A DNA stretch of 22,836 nucleotides, taken from Treponema sp. GTDB lineage: Bacteria > Spirochaetota > Spirochaetia > Treponematales > Breznakiellaceae. Position 1 is the first letter of the stretch; every line of letters starts with the position of its first letter. This document shows positions 1-6,689 of the stretch, piece by piece. The translations under genes were made by a program, and so were the position numbers. The notes under the pieces were generated by a model. That model ran no database searches and was not told the DNA's origin. It saw nothing but the letters and a program-made list of their open reading frames with translations. The DNA lies in the NCBI GenBank assembly GCA_031257695.1, contig JAIROB010000218.1:1-22836 (forward strand), written 5' to 3'.

Positions 1-38
1 TCTAATAAAGGTATCATTCGTAGAATTCGTTTTTCCAT
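1..38 (-). CDS. N-terminus of an unidentified protein, cut by the window edge
   Basis: A minus-strand ATG at 38 opens a frame running out of the window, beginning MEKRILRMIPLL. A GAGGGTG sequence lies about 5 nt upstream and could serve as ribosome binding site. The frame follows the permease fragment on the same strand, 54 nt after its stop, so it could be the next gene of the same operon. Twelve residues with a basic start and then hydrophobic residues would fit a membrane or exported protein, but no function can be assigned. Confidence 0.4.
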   Translation of the reverse strand, partial: MEKRILRMIPLL

Positions 39-92
39 GTTTTCACCCTCATTTACTTGATGAAAACATTGTACTATAGATAAACAATCTGT

Positions 93-554
93 TCAACTTA
101 TTATTGAACTAATCCTTAGGACCTTCGCAATGGGAAGAAAGGTTCTTCTTGGCCTTTCAAACCAGCCAACAACAATTCCCAGAGAGACGCCAAAGATTAG
201 AGCAAGGAACATAGCGCCGAATAACAAGCTCATGGAGTTGATTATTCCCTTAAAAATCAATCTTCTGTCGGTGTAAAATACAGCAAAAACTCTTTCCGGA
301 GCCGGCAGGATAGAACGATATTGATTTGGGATCTTAGTAGTTCCAAATTCCCACACTATTAAGAACACGAAGAATATCAAAGCAATATCATTGGCGGCTT
401 TTGATTTGCGGTAAACAATAAACGCTATCTCTATCCCCACGACCACAATCAAGAAGGGCCATCTGTTTCTTATTTCAATAAGCGAAGGGCTAAATATTAA
501 AATTACGAGACCTAGGAATGTAACATGGGGCAAAAACTTATATGCCTTAATCAT
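93..554 (-). CDS. Truncated ABC transporter permease (SsuC/NrtB-like), probable pseudogene
   Basis: The 153-residue product has three N-terminal hydrophobic segments (about residues 8-25, 33-48, 55-72) followed by the start of a binding-protein-dependent transport permease domain: ILPAPERVF, then a segment around NSMSLLFGAMFLALIFGVSL and the loop GWFERPRRTFLPIAKVLR. In NrtB/SsuC/TauC permeases this is followed by roughly 100 more residues with further helices and the EAA loop that contacts the ATPase. Here the frame stops seven residues after the VLR, so the coupling loop is absent and the protein should not transport. The start overlaps the stop of the ATPase gene by four bases (ATGA), a normal arrangement for translational coupling, so the 5' end looks intact. 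Family assignment is fairly secure; loss of function is inferred from length. Confidence 0.75.
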   Translation of the reverse strand: MIKAYKFLPHVTFLGLVILIFSPSLIEIRNRWPFLIVVVGIEIAFIVYRKSKAANDIALIFFVFLIVWEFGTTKIPNQYRSILPAPERVFAVFYTDRRLIFKGIINSMSLLFGAMFLALIFGVSLGIVVGWFERPRRTFLPIAKVLRISSIIS

Positions 555-1252
555 ATTACTACCTCGTTTCCACCAATATTCTCCATGACATCTCTAAAGA
601 AAAGAGCCATTATTCGCTCTCTTATGGATTTATAATTGGTGGTTGTTGCAAATTCTTCCCTTTTTCTTGGCCTGGGGAAATCAACTCTAATATCCTGATC
701 TATTTTTTTATTGTACATAAACAATACGCGATCCGACAATAGTATGGCTTCATCAACATCATGAGTTACAAACACAACCGTTCTCTTTTTATCTTCTTTT
801 GAAAGAATTTCAAGAAGAAATTCCTGCAGGATAAGCTTATTCTTGGCGTCAATAGCCCCAAAGGGCTCATCCATTAAGAGAATATCAGAACCCAGCGCCA
901 AGGTCCTGGCTATAGCCACGCGCTGCTGCATTCCGTCATTTATCTGTTTCAATCCGAAGCTGATGTTCTTTTTAGAGGTCATCCAGGGGAAAAGTGAATA
1001 ATGCTGGAAAACTATCCCGCGATCCTTGCCCGGTCCGTTTATCAGTTTTTTGTCGATGAAAAATTCACCCTTGGTCAGGGTATTAATACCGCTTAAAATG
1101 CTAAGAACCGTGCTTTTTCCGCATCCACTTGACCCTATCAGACTAACAAATTCTCCTTCCTCAACTGTTAAATCCAGATCATTGAGAACGTTATAAGCGA
1201 TCCCGTCGTCAATATAGTCAAAAAAAGCGTGCGTTAACTCAATTTTGCTCAT
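551..1252 (-). CDS. ABC transporter ATP-binding protein (SsuB/TauB/NrtD-like) with internal deletion
   Basis: Cytoplasmic ATPase of a nitrate/sulfonate/taurine-type importer. Visible motifs in the 233 residues: Walker A GSSGCGKST at 40-48, Q-loop VFQHYSLFPW with Gln83, Walker B LLMDEP at 125-130, D-loop near 133-137 and the switch His164 in FVTHDVDEA. Between NISFGL (about 96-101) and GMQQRVAIARTLA (107-119) only five residues remain. Family members have roughly 40 there, comprising the helical subdomain and the LSGG signature. The signature now reads IND-GMQQR instead of LSGGMQQR. The reading frame is kept across the gap. The gene lies 15 nt after the binding-protein gene, and GAGGAAGAG upstream of the ATG is a good ribosome binding site. 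Without the LSGG motif and helical domain the protein is probably inactive; this is inference. Confidence 0.85.
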   Translation of the reverse strand: MSKIELTHAFFDYIDDGIAYNVLNDLDLTVEEGEFVSLIGSSGCGKSTVLSILSGINTLTKGEFFIDKKLINGPGKDRGIVFQHYSLFPWMTSKKNISFGLKQINDGMQQRVAIARTLALGSDILLMDEPFGAIDAKNKLILQEFLLEILSKEDKKRTVVFVTHDVDEAILLSDRVLFMYNKKIDQDIRVDFPRPRKREEFATTTNYKSIRERIMALFFRDVMENIGGNEVVI

Positions 1253-1267
1253 TGTTAAAACTCTTCC

Positions 1268-2389
1268 TCAAAGATTATTGTTTTCGTCAAATTCTTTTTT
1301 CAGATCAAGGAAAAAAATGTCTCCAGGATTTTCGTCCAACACCTGCTGAAGCGCATCTTGATATATTGAAACATCAATATGATCACGGATGTTAAGTGTT
1401 CCTTTTGCGTACCCCAACAGTGTCATTCTTTCGTACTGTTCCAGTAATCTTTTCTCCAAGGGATCAGGCTTGTATGTTATATGCCCGTAATCAAAAAATT
1501 CATTCTCAAGGATGTCCCGATCCAACTCGTAATATTTAAGGGCAAGCTCCAAACTTCTGGCATGATTTTCATTAAAAAACTTGTACGCTTCTATCTGGGA
1601 TTTAAGGAACTTTACATACCGATCCCGGTCTTCCTCAATGTTTTTCCGGGTAGTTGCAATACGGCAGCAAATATAATCCGGAGACAGTTCGCCAAGATGT
1701 TTCACAATTTTAAATCCCTCGTCTTCAACCCTTTGTCTATAGTAATTGGCTACAGTTCCCAAATCCAAGCTGCCCTTCCTGACGGCTTCAATAATGGTCG
1801 GATAAGAATCTAAATCCACCCAGTTTATTGATTCATATACATCCAATCCTAATGTCGCAGTGTAACCCCGAATTGCAAAATTGGATGATGAAACCCTTGT
1901 GTTTCCTATGGTTTTCCCTGTAAGGACAGCTTTACTCAAAACTGCATATTCAGGAGCATTTTCAGCAGTAGTAAAAAGCGCTCCGCTTTCGGTCATAGTT
2001 CCGCCGATAGTGACTACATCCAGCCCCTCTTCAGGACCTAGAAATGGCGTAACCGAGCCGGTAGATAAGGCAATATCCAATTTTCCGCTGATAACAGCGT
2101 TAAGCAAGTCCATGCCACTTAAATTGACAACTTCTAATTTTACATCCAGCCCATTCTTTTCATAAATCCCTTCTTCTTTCGCAATAACGGACAAGATCGT
2201 GGTATACCCCGAAAGAGCTAAAGGCACTATTAATTTCTTTAAGCGGCTTTTCACGGCTGTTGCTGAAACCGAACCATCCGATGATGCCGATTCCTGCCCT
2301 TTGGGTTTACTACAACTGATGGATGAGATAAATAACACCCCTATAAGCGCAGCGCTGATAACAACCAAGCCTTTTCGCCTTGTTTTCAT
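1268..2389 (-). CDS. ABC transporter substrate-binding lipoprotein, NMT1/SsuA/NrtA-like
   Basis: The start is placed at the ATG at 2389 because GGAAAGGAG lies 6 nt upstream and the protein then begins with a clear lipoprotein signal (MKTRRKG, a hydrophobic stretch, ISSISC), with Cys26 as likely lipidated residue; an upstream in-frame ATG at 2431 lies in the terminator region. The 373-residue product has the periplasmic-binding-protein pattern of the NrtA/SsuA/THI5 group: IAKEEGIYEKNGLDVKLEVV near residue 65, then GKLDIALSTGSVTPFL, and a second lobe with TIIEAVRKGSLDLGTVANYY. It should capture a small organic or oxyanion solute outside the membrane for the ATPase and permease downstream. The substrate cannot be read from sequence; a sulfur compound is suggested only by the YezD gene upstream. 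Codon use is AT-rich compared with genes after 2794. Confidence 0.88.
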   Translation of the reverse strand: MKTRRKGLVVISAALIGVLFISSISCSKPKGQESASSDGSVSATAVKSRLKKLIVPLALSGYTTILSVIAKEEGIYEKNGLDVKLEVVNLSGMDLLNAVISGKLDIALSTGSVTPFLGPEEGLDVVTIGGTMTESGALFTTAENAPEYAVLSKAVLTGKTIGNTRVSSSNFAIRGYTATLGLDVYESINWVDLDSYPTIIEAVRKGSLDLGTVANYYRQRVEDEGFKIVKHLGELSPDYICCRIATTRKNIEEDRDRYVKFLKSQIEAYKFFNENHARSLELALKYYELDRDILENEFFDYGHITYKPDPLEKRLLEQYERMTLLGYAKGTLNIRDHIDVSIYQDALQQVLDENPGDIFFLDLKKEFDENNNL

Positions 2390-2412
2390 TACAAACTCCT
2401 TTCCCCGGTCAT

Positions 2413-2457
2413 AAAAAAAACCAGAGGACAAAGAAAAATTCCCTGTTCTCTGGTTTT
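2413..2457 (-). terminator. Rho-independent terminator / attenuator ahead of the binding-protein gene
   Basis: Read on the minus strand, a 14-bp stem (AAAACCAGAGAACA pairing with TGTCCTCTGGTTTT, one wobble) is followed by eight U residues and ends 24 nt before the ATG at 2389. There is no room for a promoter between the U-tract and the gene, so the transporter must be transcribed through this structure. Its 5' arm overlaps a second hairpin at 2450-2461, which makes conditional termination likely. Confidence 0.75.
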
Positions 2458-2489
2458 CCAGTCAAACAAACTACCCTGGTGACACCAGG
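2450..2489 (-). promoter_or_regulatory. Tandem hairpins in the leader, alternative to the terminator
   Basis: Upstream of the terminator on the minus strand are a perfect 7-bp hairpin CCTGGTG-T-CACCAGG (2475-2489) and a CTGG-AAAA-CCAG hairpin (2450-2461). With the terminator's own CTGG this gives five alternating complementary segments, so CCAGG can pair with either neighbour. Forming the 2450-2461 hairpin uses the terminator's 5' arm and would prevent termination. This resembles an attenuator or a short riboswitch; I do not recognise a known aptamer. Confidence 0.5.
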
Positions 2490-2551
2490 CAATTTTAAAA
2501 TACTATCGTTAGTTTCCTTCAATAATATTTATGATTTCTTGTCACAGGCCG

Positions 2552-2716
2552 CTACACAAGCCTGCGTTTTTCGCTTTTTTCAATCTGCACCACTTTTCCG
2601 TTCTGGATTATCAGGGTAACAGAGCCGAATTGCAGGGAAGCGAGAATTTCGTTCAGCGCCTTCTGCGTTTTTTCGTCAAGAACATTCTTTGTTTTGTTTT
2701 CCTGCACATCCGGCAT
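2552..2716 (-). CDS. YezD family small protein (DUF2292)
   Basis: A 54-residue minus-strand frame: an acidic and basic N-terminal third (MPDVQENKTKNVLDEKTQKA), then ILASLQFGSVTLIIQNGKVV followed by QIEKSEKRRLV. The block FGSVTLIIQNGKVVQIEKSEK matches what I know of the YezD/DUF2292 family, whose members are about 50-70 residues and typically read GSVTI-V-DG-VVQIE-TEK. The ATG at 2716 has AGGAG about 7 nt upstream. Members of this family are often found beside sulfate or sulfonate uptake and cysteine synthesis genes, from memory; the biochemical role is unknown. It is the first gene of the AT-rich transporter cluster and is separated from the binding-protein gene by 162 nt holding the terminator and hairpins. 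Confidence 0.8.
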   Translation of the reverse strand: MPDVQENKTKNVLDEKTQKALNEILASLQFGSVTLIIQNGKVVQIEKSEKRRLV

Positions 2717-2793
2717 AGGTATCTCCTGCTTGCCTTTTCATATCCTAAAAGATACATAGCTTGTCCCGAAACCAACAGGGTTTTGGAAGGATC

Positions 2794-3207
2794 TCAGGGG
2801 TCTTTGCGTCTACGCACCACCACTTTCCGGCCCCCGCGGTCTGCGGGGTTGCCGGGACCGGGTTTTGGCCCGGCGGCATAGCGCTTTTTCCCGGCCCCTC
2901 CCTCAGCGGTGGTCCGTGCGGGCCGCCTGTCGCCGTCCCGGGAGCGGCTTTCCCGGGGAGGCCCCCGGCGCTTTTCCTTCACCGCTTTTTCCAGAGCCCT
3001 CAGGGACTCGTCGAAACCCTTGAGGAACTCCGACAGGTCGTCGGCAAAGAGCACCACCGACTGGCGCTCGAAGCCGCCGGAGTCCTTGTTTTTGCTCTCC
3101 ACGATGTTGAGGTAGAGATCCCCCAGGCGGTTTTCCTTTACGTTGAAGAAGTAGGTCCTGTTCGGCAGGCCCACCGTGGTTGAATAAATTTCGCCCCGTA
3201 TACCCAT
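2794..3207 (-). CDS. PUR-alpha domain nucleic-acid-binding protein (BpuR-like)
   Basis: The 137-residue protein starts at the ATG at 3207, chosen because CAGGAG lies about 6 nt upstream and the first residues (MGIRGEIYSTTVGLPNRTYF) match the PUR domain start; longer in-frame starts lie inside the upstream gene. Residues 1-80 form one PUR repeat (GEIYST, RTYFFNVKENRLGDLYLNIV, SVVLFADDLSEFLKGFDESL). Spirochaetal and Bacteroidetes homologues are single-repeat proteins that dimerise and bind RNA or DNA; in Borrelia, BpuR is a post-transcriptional regulator. Residues about 80-137 are a low-complexity tail rich in Arg, Gly and Pro ending VVVRRRKDP, probably disordered and a nucleic acid contact. 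The stop of the phosphoglucomutase gene is one base upstream (TAA-G-ATG), so the two are co-translated. Confidence 0.88.
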   Translation of the reverse strand: MGIRGEIYSTTVGLPNRTYFFNVKENRLGDLYLNIVESKNKDSGGFERQSVVLFADDLSEFLKGFDESLRALEKAVKEKRRGPPRESRSRDGDRRPARTTAEGGAGKKRYAAGPKPGPGNPADRGGRKVVVRRRKDP

Positions 3208-3208
3208 C

Positions 3209-5077
3209 TTACGCTCCTGCATAGTTGTCGGCTTCGCCGACCATCCTGCGCTGCCAGTCAATGAAGAAACGCTCTGTCTCCCTGTCCGGGCCCTCCACGT
3301 CCGCCATGACCCGGAACACCGGTTCGGTGGCGGAGCCGCGCATCCAGATACAGGCCGTGCTGCGGCCCTCCCGGTTGACAAAACTGATCTTGAGCCCCCC
3401 CCTGCCCGCGGCGGAGAAATCCGCAATGCCCCGCTTCTCCTCCATGCCGGTGTAGGCGGCGGCCTCCCAGCCTGTGATGCCGTAGCGGTCCCTGAGGGCT
3501 TCCTTCCGCTCCTCCCATTCCCGGAGAAAGATCCCCTGGTACCGGCTTTTCAGGAGGCCGTGATCCGCGGTCTTGACCTGCAGCAGCGCCTCCGGGCTGT
3601 AGGTTCCGGTGGTGGCAAACGCGGGCAGGGACGCGATGACATCGGCGAGGGTGAAATCCGGGCGGCAGGCTCCGGCCTGGCCGGAAAGGGAGCTCCAAAT
3701 TTCGAAAAAGCCCTTCCTATCCCCTTCGGTTCGTATGGCCAGGAGCTTTATCAGGGAAAGCATGGTGTTGACGGGGTCCCGCACCGCGGCCGGGTGGGTG
3801 ATGTTGCCCCCCGCGGAGCCCTCTCCCAGGATGCGGACCTTATAGCCCTGTTCCCGCAGCTTCCGGGCAAGCCCCACCACGTTGGCTTCCCCCACCTCGG
3901 CGCGGAACACCTCCACGCCGAAGGCCCGGGCGATTCGGTCGATCCGCAGGGAGGTGGGGTCGTTCACCGCCACCGCGGCTTTGTCCAGGGCCCTGCCCCG
4001 GCCGTCATACCGGAGTTCCCCGGTCCAGACCAGGTGGGCCAGCTCCGAAACGCAGGCCAGGGCAAAGACTTCCTGGGCTTCCAGGGCCCGGGCTTTTTTT
4101 TCGCCTTCGTCCCAAATGACCAGGTTGCCCCGGTCGCCGTCGCAGTCCGGCACATACCCAAGGATCGCCGAAGGATCCGCGGCGTGGACCTGCTCCAGAA
4201 ACAGCCGGCAGGGCTCCAGGGACTCCCCCTCGGGGACGATGCGGTGGACGATTTGGCCGGGTTTGCCGTTCATGGCGTAGAGCTTCACCCCCAGGCCCGC
4301 GAGGAGTTCCCCGTCGATGGACACGGTCCGCGCCGAGCCGTTAAAGTCCGCCGCCGCGGACAGGGGCCGCTCCTCGATGCTCCGGGAGATGCGCCCCAGG
4401 ATGCCGTCCCCGGGACGGGCCCGCCCTCCGGTCCCTTCGGTAAGCTCCCGGGTAAAATCGAGGTAGGCGGCATAGGCTTCCCTTTTAGCCTGCTCCGACC
4501 CGGCATACACTTCGTCCAGGGCTTCGGCGTCGGCGCCGTTTATCAGGCCGGCCATGCGGGCAATGCGATCCTCCCGACCCATGAGCCGACGGAACCCTTC
4601 TATCAGGGACAGCGCTTCGGGGCCGGGCAGAACGCCGCCGTCGTTCAGGCCGAACTTCAGGCCGTTGTGGCCTATGGGGTTGTGGCTGGCGGAGATGTAC
4701 ACAAACCCGGAGGGCTTGGCGGTCCGGGCAAAGGCCATGATTTCCGGGGCGGCGGTAACTCCGGCAAAGCGGACAGCGGCGCCCGAAGCAAGCAGGCCGC
4801 GGATCACCACATCCGCCATGGCCGGTCCGGTAGGCCGGGTGTCCATCCCCACAACAACCCTGGGCGCCGGCAGATCCTTCTTGAGGCGCTCCGCAAAGAC
4901 CAGGGCCGCGGCGGCAAGGATGATCCCATGAACCGGGGCAATGTCCGGAACGGCGCTTTCCCCGTCTCCGTCAGCGGCAAAAATCCCCCGCCACCCGGAA
5001 GCTGAAAGGATAAGGCCCCCCAGGGCCTTATCCAGGAAAGGGTCGTTTAAGCGGGGATCCTCCGGGGAATAATTCAC
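3209..5077 (-). CDS. Phosphoglucomutase / phosphohexomutase
   Basis: A 622-residue member of the alpha-D-phosphohexomutase superfamily, interconverting hexose 1- and 6-phosphates in the cytoplasm. All four active-site loops are visible: the phosphoserine loop ISASHNPIGHNG (phosphorylated Ser131), the metal loop DCDGDRG at 311-317, a sugar-binding loop GEGSAGG at 418-424 (GEESGG in most relatives), and the phosphate-binding loop RGSATEPVFR at 580-589. It is somewhat longer than typical bacterial PgcA (about 550-580), the extra length lying mainly between domains. The start is a GTG at 5077, with no clear Shine-Dalgarno but a TATAGT box at 5086-5091 only 8 nt upstream, so the mRNA may be leaderless. 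It is followed by the PUR protein gene after one base. Glucose versus mannose or glucosamine specificity cannot be read here. Confidence 0.9.
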   Translation of the reverse strand: MNYSPEDPRLNDPFLDKALGGLILSASGWRGIFAADGDGESAVPDIAPVHGIILAAAALVFAERLKKDLPAPRVVVGMDTRPTGPAMADVVIRGLLASGAAVRFAGVTAAPEIMAFARTAKPSGFVYISASHNPIGHNGLKFGLNDGGVLPGPEALSLIEGFRRLMGREDRIARMAGLINGADAEALDEVYAGSEQAKREAYAAYLDFTRELTEGTGGRARPGDGILGRISRSIEERPLSAAADFNGSARTVSIDGELLAGLGVKLYAMNGKPGQIVHRIVPEGESLEPCRLFLEQVHAADPSAILGYVPDCDGDRGNLVIWDEGEKKARALEAQEVFALACVSELAHLVWTGELRYDGRGRALDKAAVAVNDPTSLRIDRIARAFGVEVFRAEVGEANVVGLARKLREQGYKVRILGEGSAGGNITHPAAVRDPVNTMLSLIKLLAIRTEGDRKGFFEIWSSLSGQAGACRPDFTLADVIASLPAFATTGTYSPEALLQVKTADHGLLKSRYQGIFLREWEERKEALRDRYGITGWEAAAYTGMEEKRGIADFSAAGRGGLKISFVNREGRSTACIWMRGSATEPVFRVMADVEGPDRETERFFIDWQRRMVGEADNYAGA

Positions 5078-5151
5078 GATACTTCACTATACCCCGTTTG
5101 CCGCCTTTTTGCCATACCCCGCGGGAACCGCCGGCGAGGCGCGGCCGGCGC

Positions 5152-5886
5152 CTAAAGCGGGGAATTATCGGGGAGCCTGACGAACTTTCCGGATCCTATG
5201 GCGGTAACATCCATAACAGGGTCTCCGCGATAGCTTATCGTTCCTTGGCCCACAATATTCGTTGTTAAATTGCCGGTGGTCCAAATAACTATCCTGCCGT
5301 CTCCGACAATATGGGCGGAAGCGTTCGCTGTCCTCAATTCTTTCCCGGCAAAGGTTCCGTCTCCAACCAGGTTGATTTCGGCTTCCCCGGCGCTCCCGGT
5401 CAAACGGATTGACCCTGATCCGGCCATGTTTATCTGTACAGTGTCGCAGTTAAGGGTTCCGGTTATTTCCGCCGCGCCGGCCAACCCCGCCATAAAGACC
5501 GGCGATGCAACCCCGTCGGCAAAGTCGACGGTTCCGGCATAGGCCGCGCCGATACCGGAAAGGGGCGGACAATACACGTCAACGGAAAAGCGCGGGAAAG
5601 TTTCTTCTTTCCCCTTAACGCCGATTTCCAATTCCTTCCTTTTTGTCCGCAGTTCTATGCGTTCATGCGAAGCGGCAGGGGCGCTTATGACTATTCGCGG
5701 CGCTTCCCCAGGATGAATTTTCACATCCGCGTTTGCCCGAATGTAAAGGGTTTCAAAAGCGGGAGGACTGTGTTCCACAACGGCGATTTCGCCGTTTCCC
5801 CGAGCCTTGCTCCCCGCGCCGGAGAGCGCCTGGCTGCCCGCAAGCGCCATAAGCGCGCCGACAGCTATCGTTTTCTTGTCTAACAT
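5152..5886 (-). CDS. Exported DUF2807 (GIN domain, adhesin-head-like) protein
   Basis: A 244-residue protein with an N-terminal signal (MLDKKTIAVGALMALAGSQA, then a small-residue region). The rest is a DUF2807-type right-handed beta structure: ETLYIRANADVKIHPGEAPRIVISA near 45-70, then repeated turns of the AEITGTLNCDTVQINMAGSG and AEINLVGDGTFAGKEL kind, ending with DVTAIGSGKFVRL. Such proteins are periplasmic or cell-surface; some are proposed adhesin heads, but no activity is established. The ATG at 5886 has AAGGAG 8 nt upstream. A strong promoter with a palindrome in its spacer lies upstream, divergent from the TetR gene, so TetR control is likely. No lipobox cysteine is seen, so it is probably secreted or periplasmic. 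Confidence 0.8.
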   Translation of the reverse strand: MLDKKTIAVGALMALAGSQALSGAGSKARGNGEIAVVEHSPPAFETLYIRANADVKIHPGEAPRIVISAPAASHERIELRTKRKELEIGVKGKEETFPRFSVDVYCPPLSGIGAAYAGTVDFADGVASPVFMAGLAGAAEITGTLNCDTVQINMAGSGSIRLTGSAGEAEINLVGDGTFAGKELRTANASAHIVGDGRIVIWTTGNLTTNIVGQGTISYRGDPVMDVTAIGSGKFVRLPDNSPL

Positions 5887-5991
5887 ATAATGCTCCTTAT
5901 GCAGTCCATTTTGATCGTTTCCCCCTTGTCCTTTTGCTTGTATTATGTTAAGTTAAAGTAATTCGGAGAATGCACCTTGCTTAACAGTTAT

Positions 5992-6020
5992 AATATATCA
6001 CTTAACAATGTTAAAGTCAA
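5992..6020 (-). promoter_or_regulatory. Promoter of the DUF2807 gene with embedded operator
   Basis: On the minus strand TTGACT (6015-6020) and TATATT (5992-5997) are separated by exactly 17 bp, giving a near-consensus sigma-70 promoter pointing to the DUF2807 gene. The palindrome at 6002-6014 lies within the spacer, where a bound repressor would block RNA polymerase. Confidence 0.65.
6002..6014. promoter_or_regulatory. Putative TetR-family operator
   Basis: TTAACAATGTTAA is a perfect palindrome around a central A, inside the DUF2807 promoter spacer. Further half sites TTAACA (5981-5986) and TGTTAA (5946-5951) lie in the same intergenic region. Position next to a TetR gene makes that protein the likely ligand; this is inference. 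Confidence 0.55.
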
Positions 6021-6070
6021 GCGTTTTTGCCATTTTATAGTTGAAAAATTTTGTGAAAAGGGGCGTTTGT

Positions 6071-6649
6071 ATGGAAATTTCACCGGAAACCATTGTCAGG
6101 GAGGCTATAGCCATTCTGAACCGGGACGGCCTGGAGAAGCTCTCCATGCGCGCCTTGGCGGGGGCGCTGGGGGTCAAAGCTCCCGCCCTTTACTGGCACA
6201 TCAAGAACAAGCAGGATTTGATAGATCAGATAGCCGAGGCAATGAGCGCGGGAATGCGTACTTCCTGCGGCCTGAGCGACGCCAAAAAATACCTGTATGA
6301 ACTTGCCCATGTGTACCGGCAAAAGCTGCTGGAAGTCCGGGACGGCGCGGCTGTTTTTATCAATTCCTATCCCTCCACTCCCGCCCGCTGCGAATCGATA
6401 AAAAACGTGATGATCTCCCTGATGCATATAGGGGTTAAAGAAAAACATTGCCTTGTTGCAGCCGGGATGTTCAATAATTATGTGCTGTCCTTTGTTGCCG
6501 ACGAGCTGATTTTTAAAGCCAGCCCGGCCGGACAGCCCGCTTTTATTGACGCCATCCTCGGAACCGGTTACGAGAAAATGTCTTTTGACGAACAGTTTGA
6601 CTGCGGTTTGAATGTCCTGTTTGCGGGTTTCAAAATTTTGGAACAATAG
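6071..6649 (+). CDS. TetR family transcriptional regulator
   Basis: The 192-residue protein starts at the ATG at 6071 with AAAAGGGG about 8 nt upstream; an in-frame TTG at 6041 is less likely. Residues 1-60 hold a typical TetR helix-turn-helix: IVREAIAILNRDGLEKLSMR, then ALAGALGVKAPALYWHIKNK and QDLIDQIAEAM. The LYWHIKNK recognition helix is closest to TetR proper. The C-terminal half has the hydrophobic helices of a ligand-binding domain (VAAGMFNNYVLSFVADELIF), but the ligand cannot be predicted. It is divergent from the DUF2807 gene, whose promoter contains a palindrome, and is followed 40 nt later by a large lipoprotein gene in the same direction. Repression of the divergent gene, possibly with autoregulation, is the simplest reading. 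Confidence 0.88.
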   Translation: MEISPETIVREAIAILNRDGLEKLSMRALAGALGVKAPALYWHIKNKQDLIDQIAEAMSAGMRTSCGLSDAKKYLYELAHVYRQKLLEVRDGAAVFINSYPSTPARCESIKNVMISLMHIGVKEKHCLVAAGMFNNYVLSFVADELIFKASPAGQPAFIDAILGTGYEKMSFDEQFDCGLNVLFAGFKILEQ

Positions 6650-6689
6650 GTGGAATTACTTGATTGACCTATAATTACGGTGAAATGAA

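Noticed and set aside
2719..2756. GTATCT/AGATAC pairing that could mask the YezD ribosome binding site
   Set aside because: Only six bp across a 26-nt loop; easily found by chance in AT-rich DNA.
3560..5005. 481-codon plus-strand open frame opposite the phosphoglucomutase gene
   Set aside because: It is antisense to an intact enzyme with all active-site motifs; its Gly/Pro-rich translation is the usual by-product of high-GC coding DNA.
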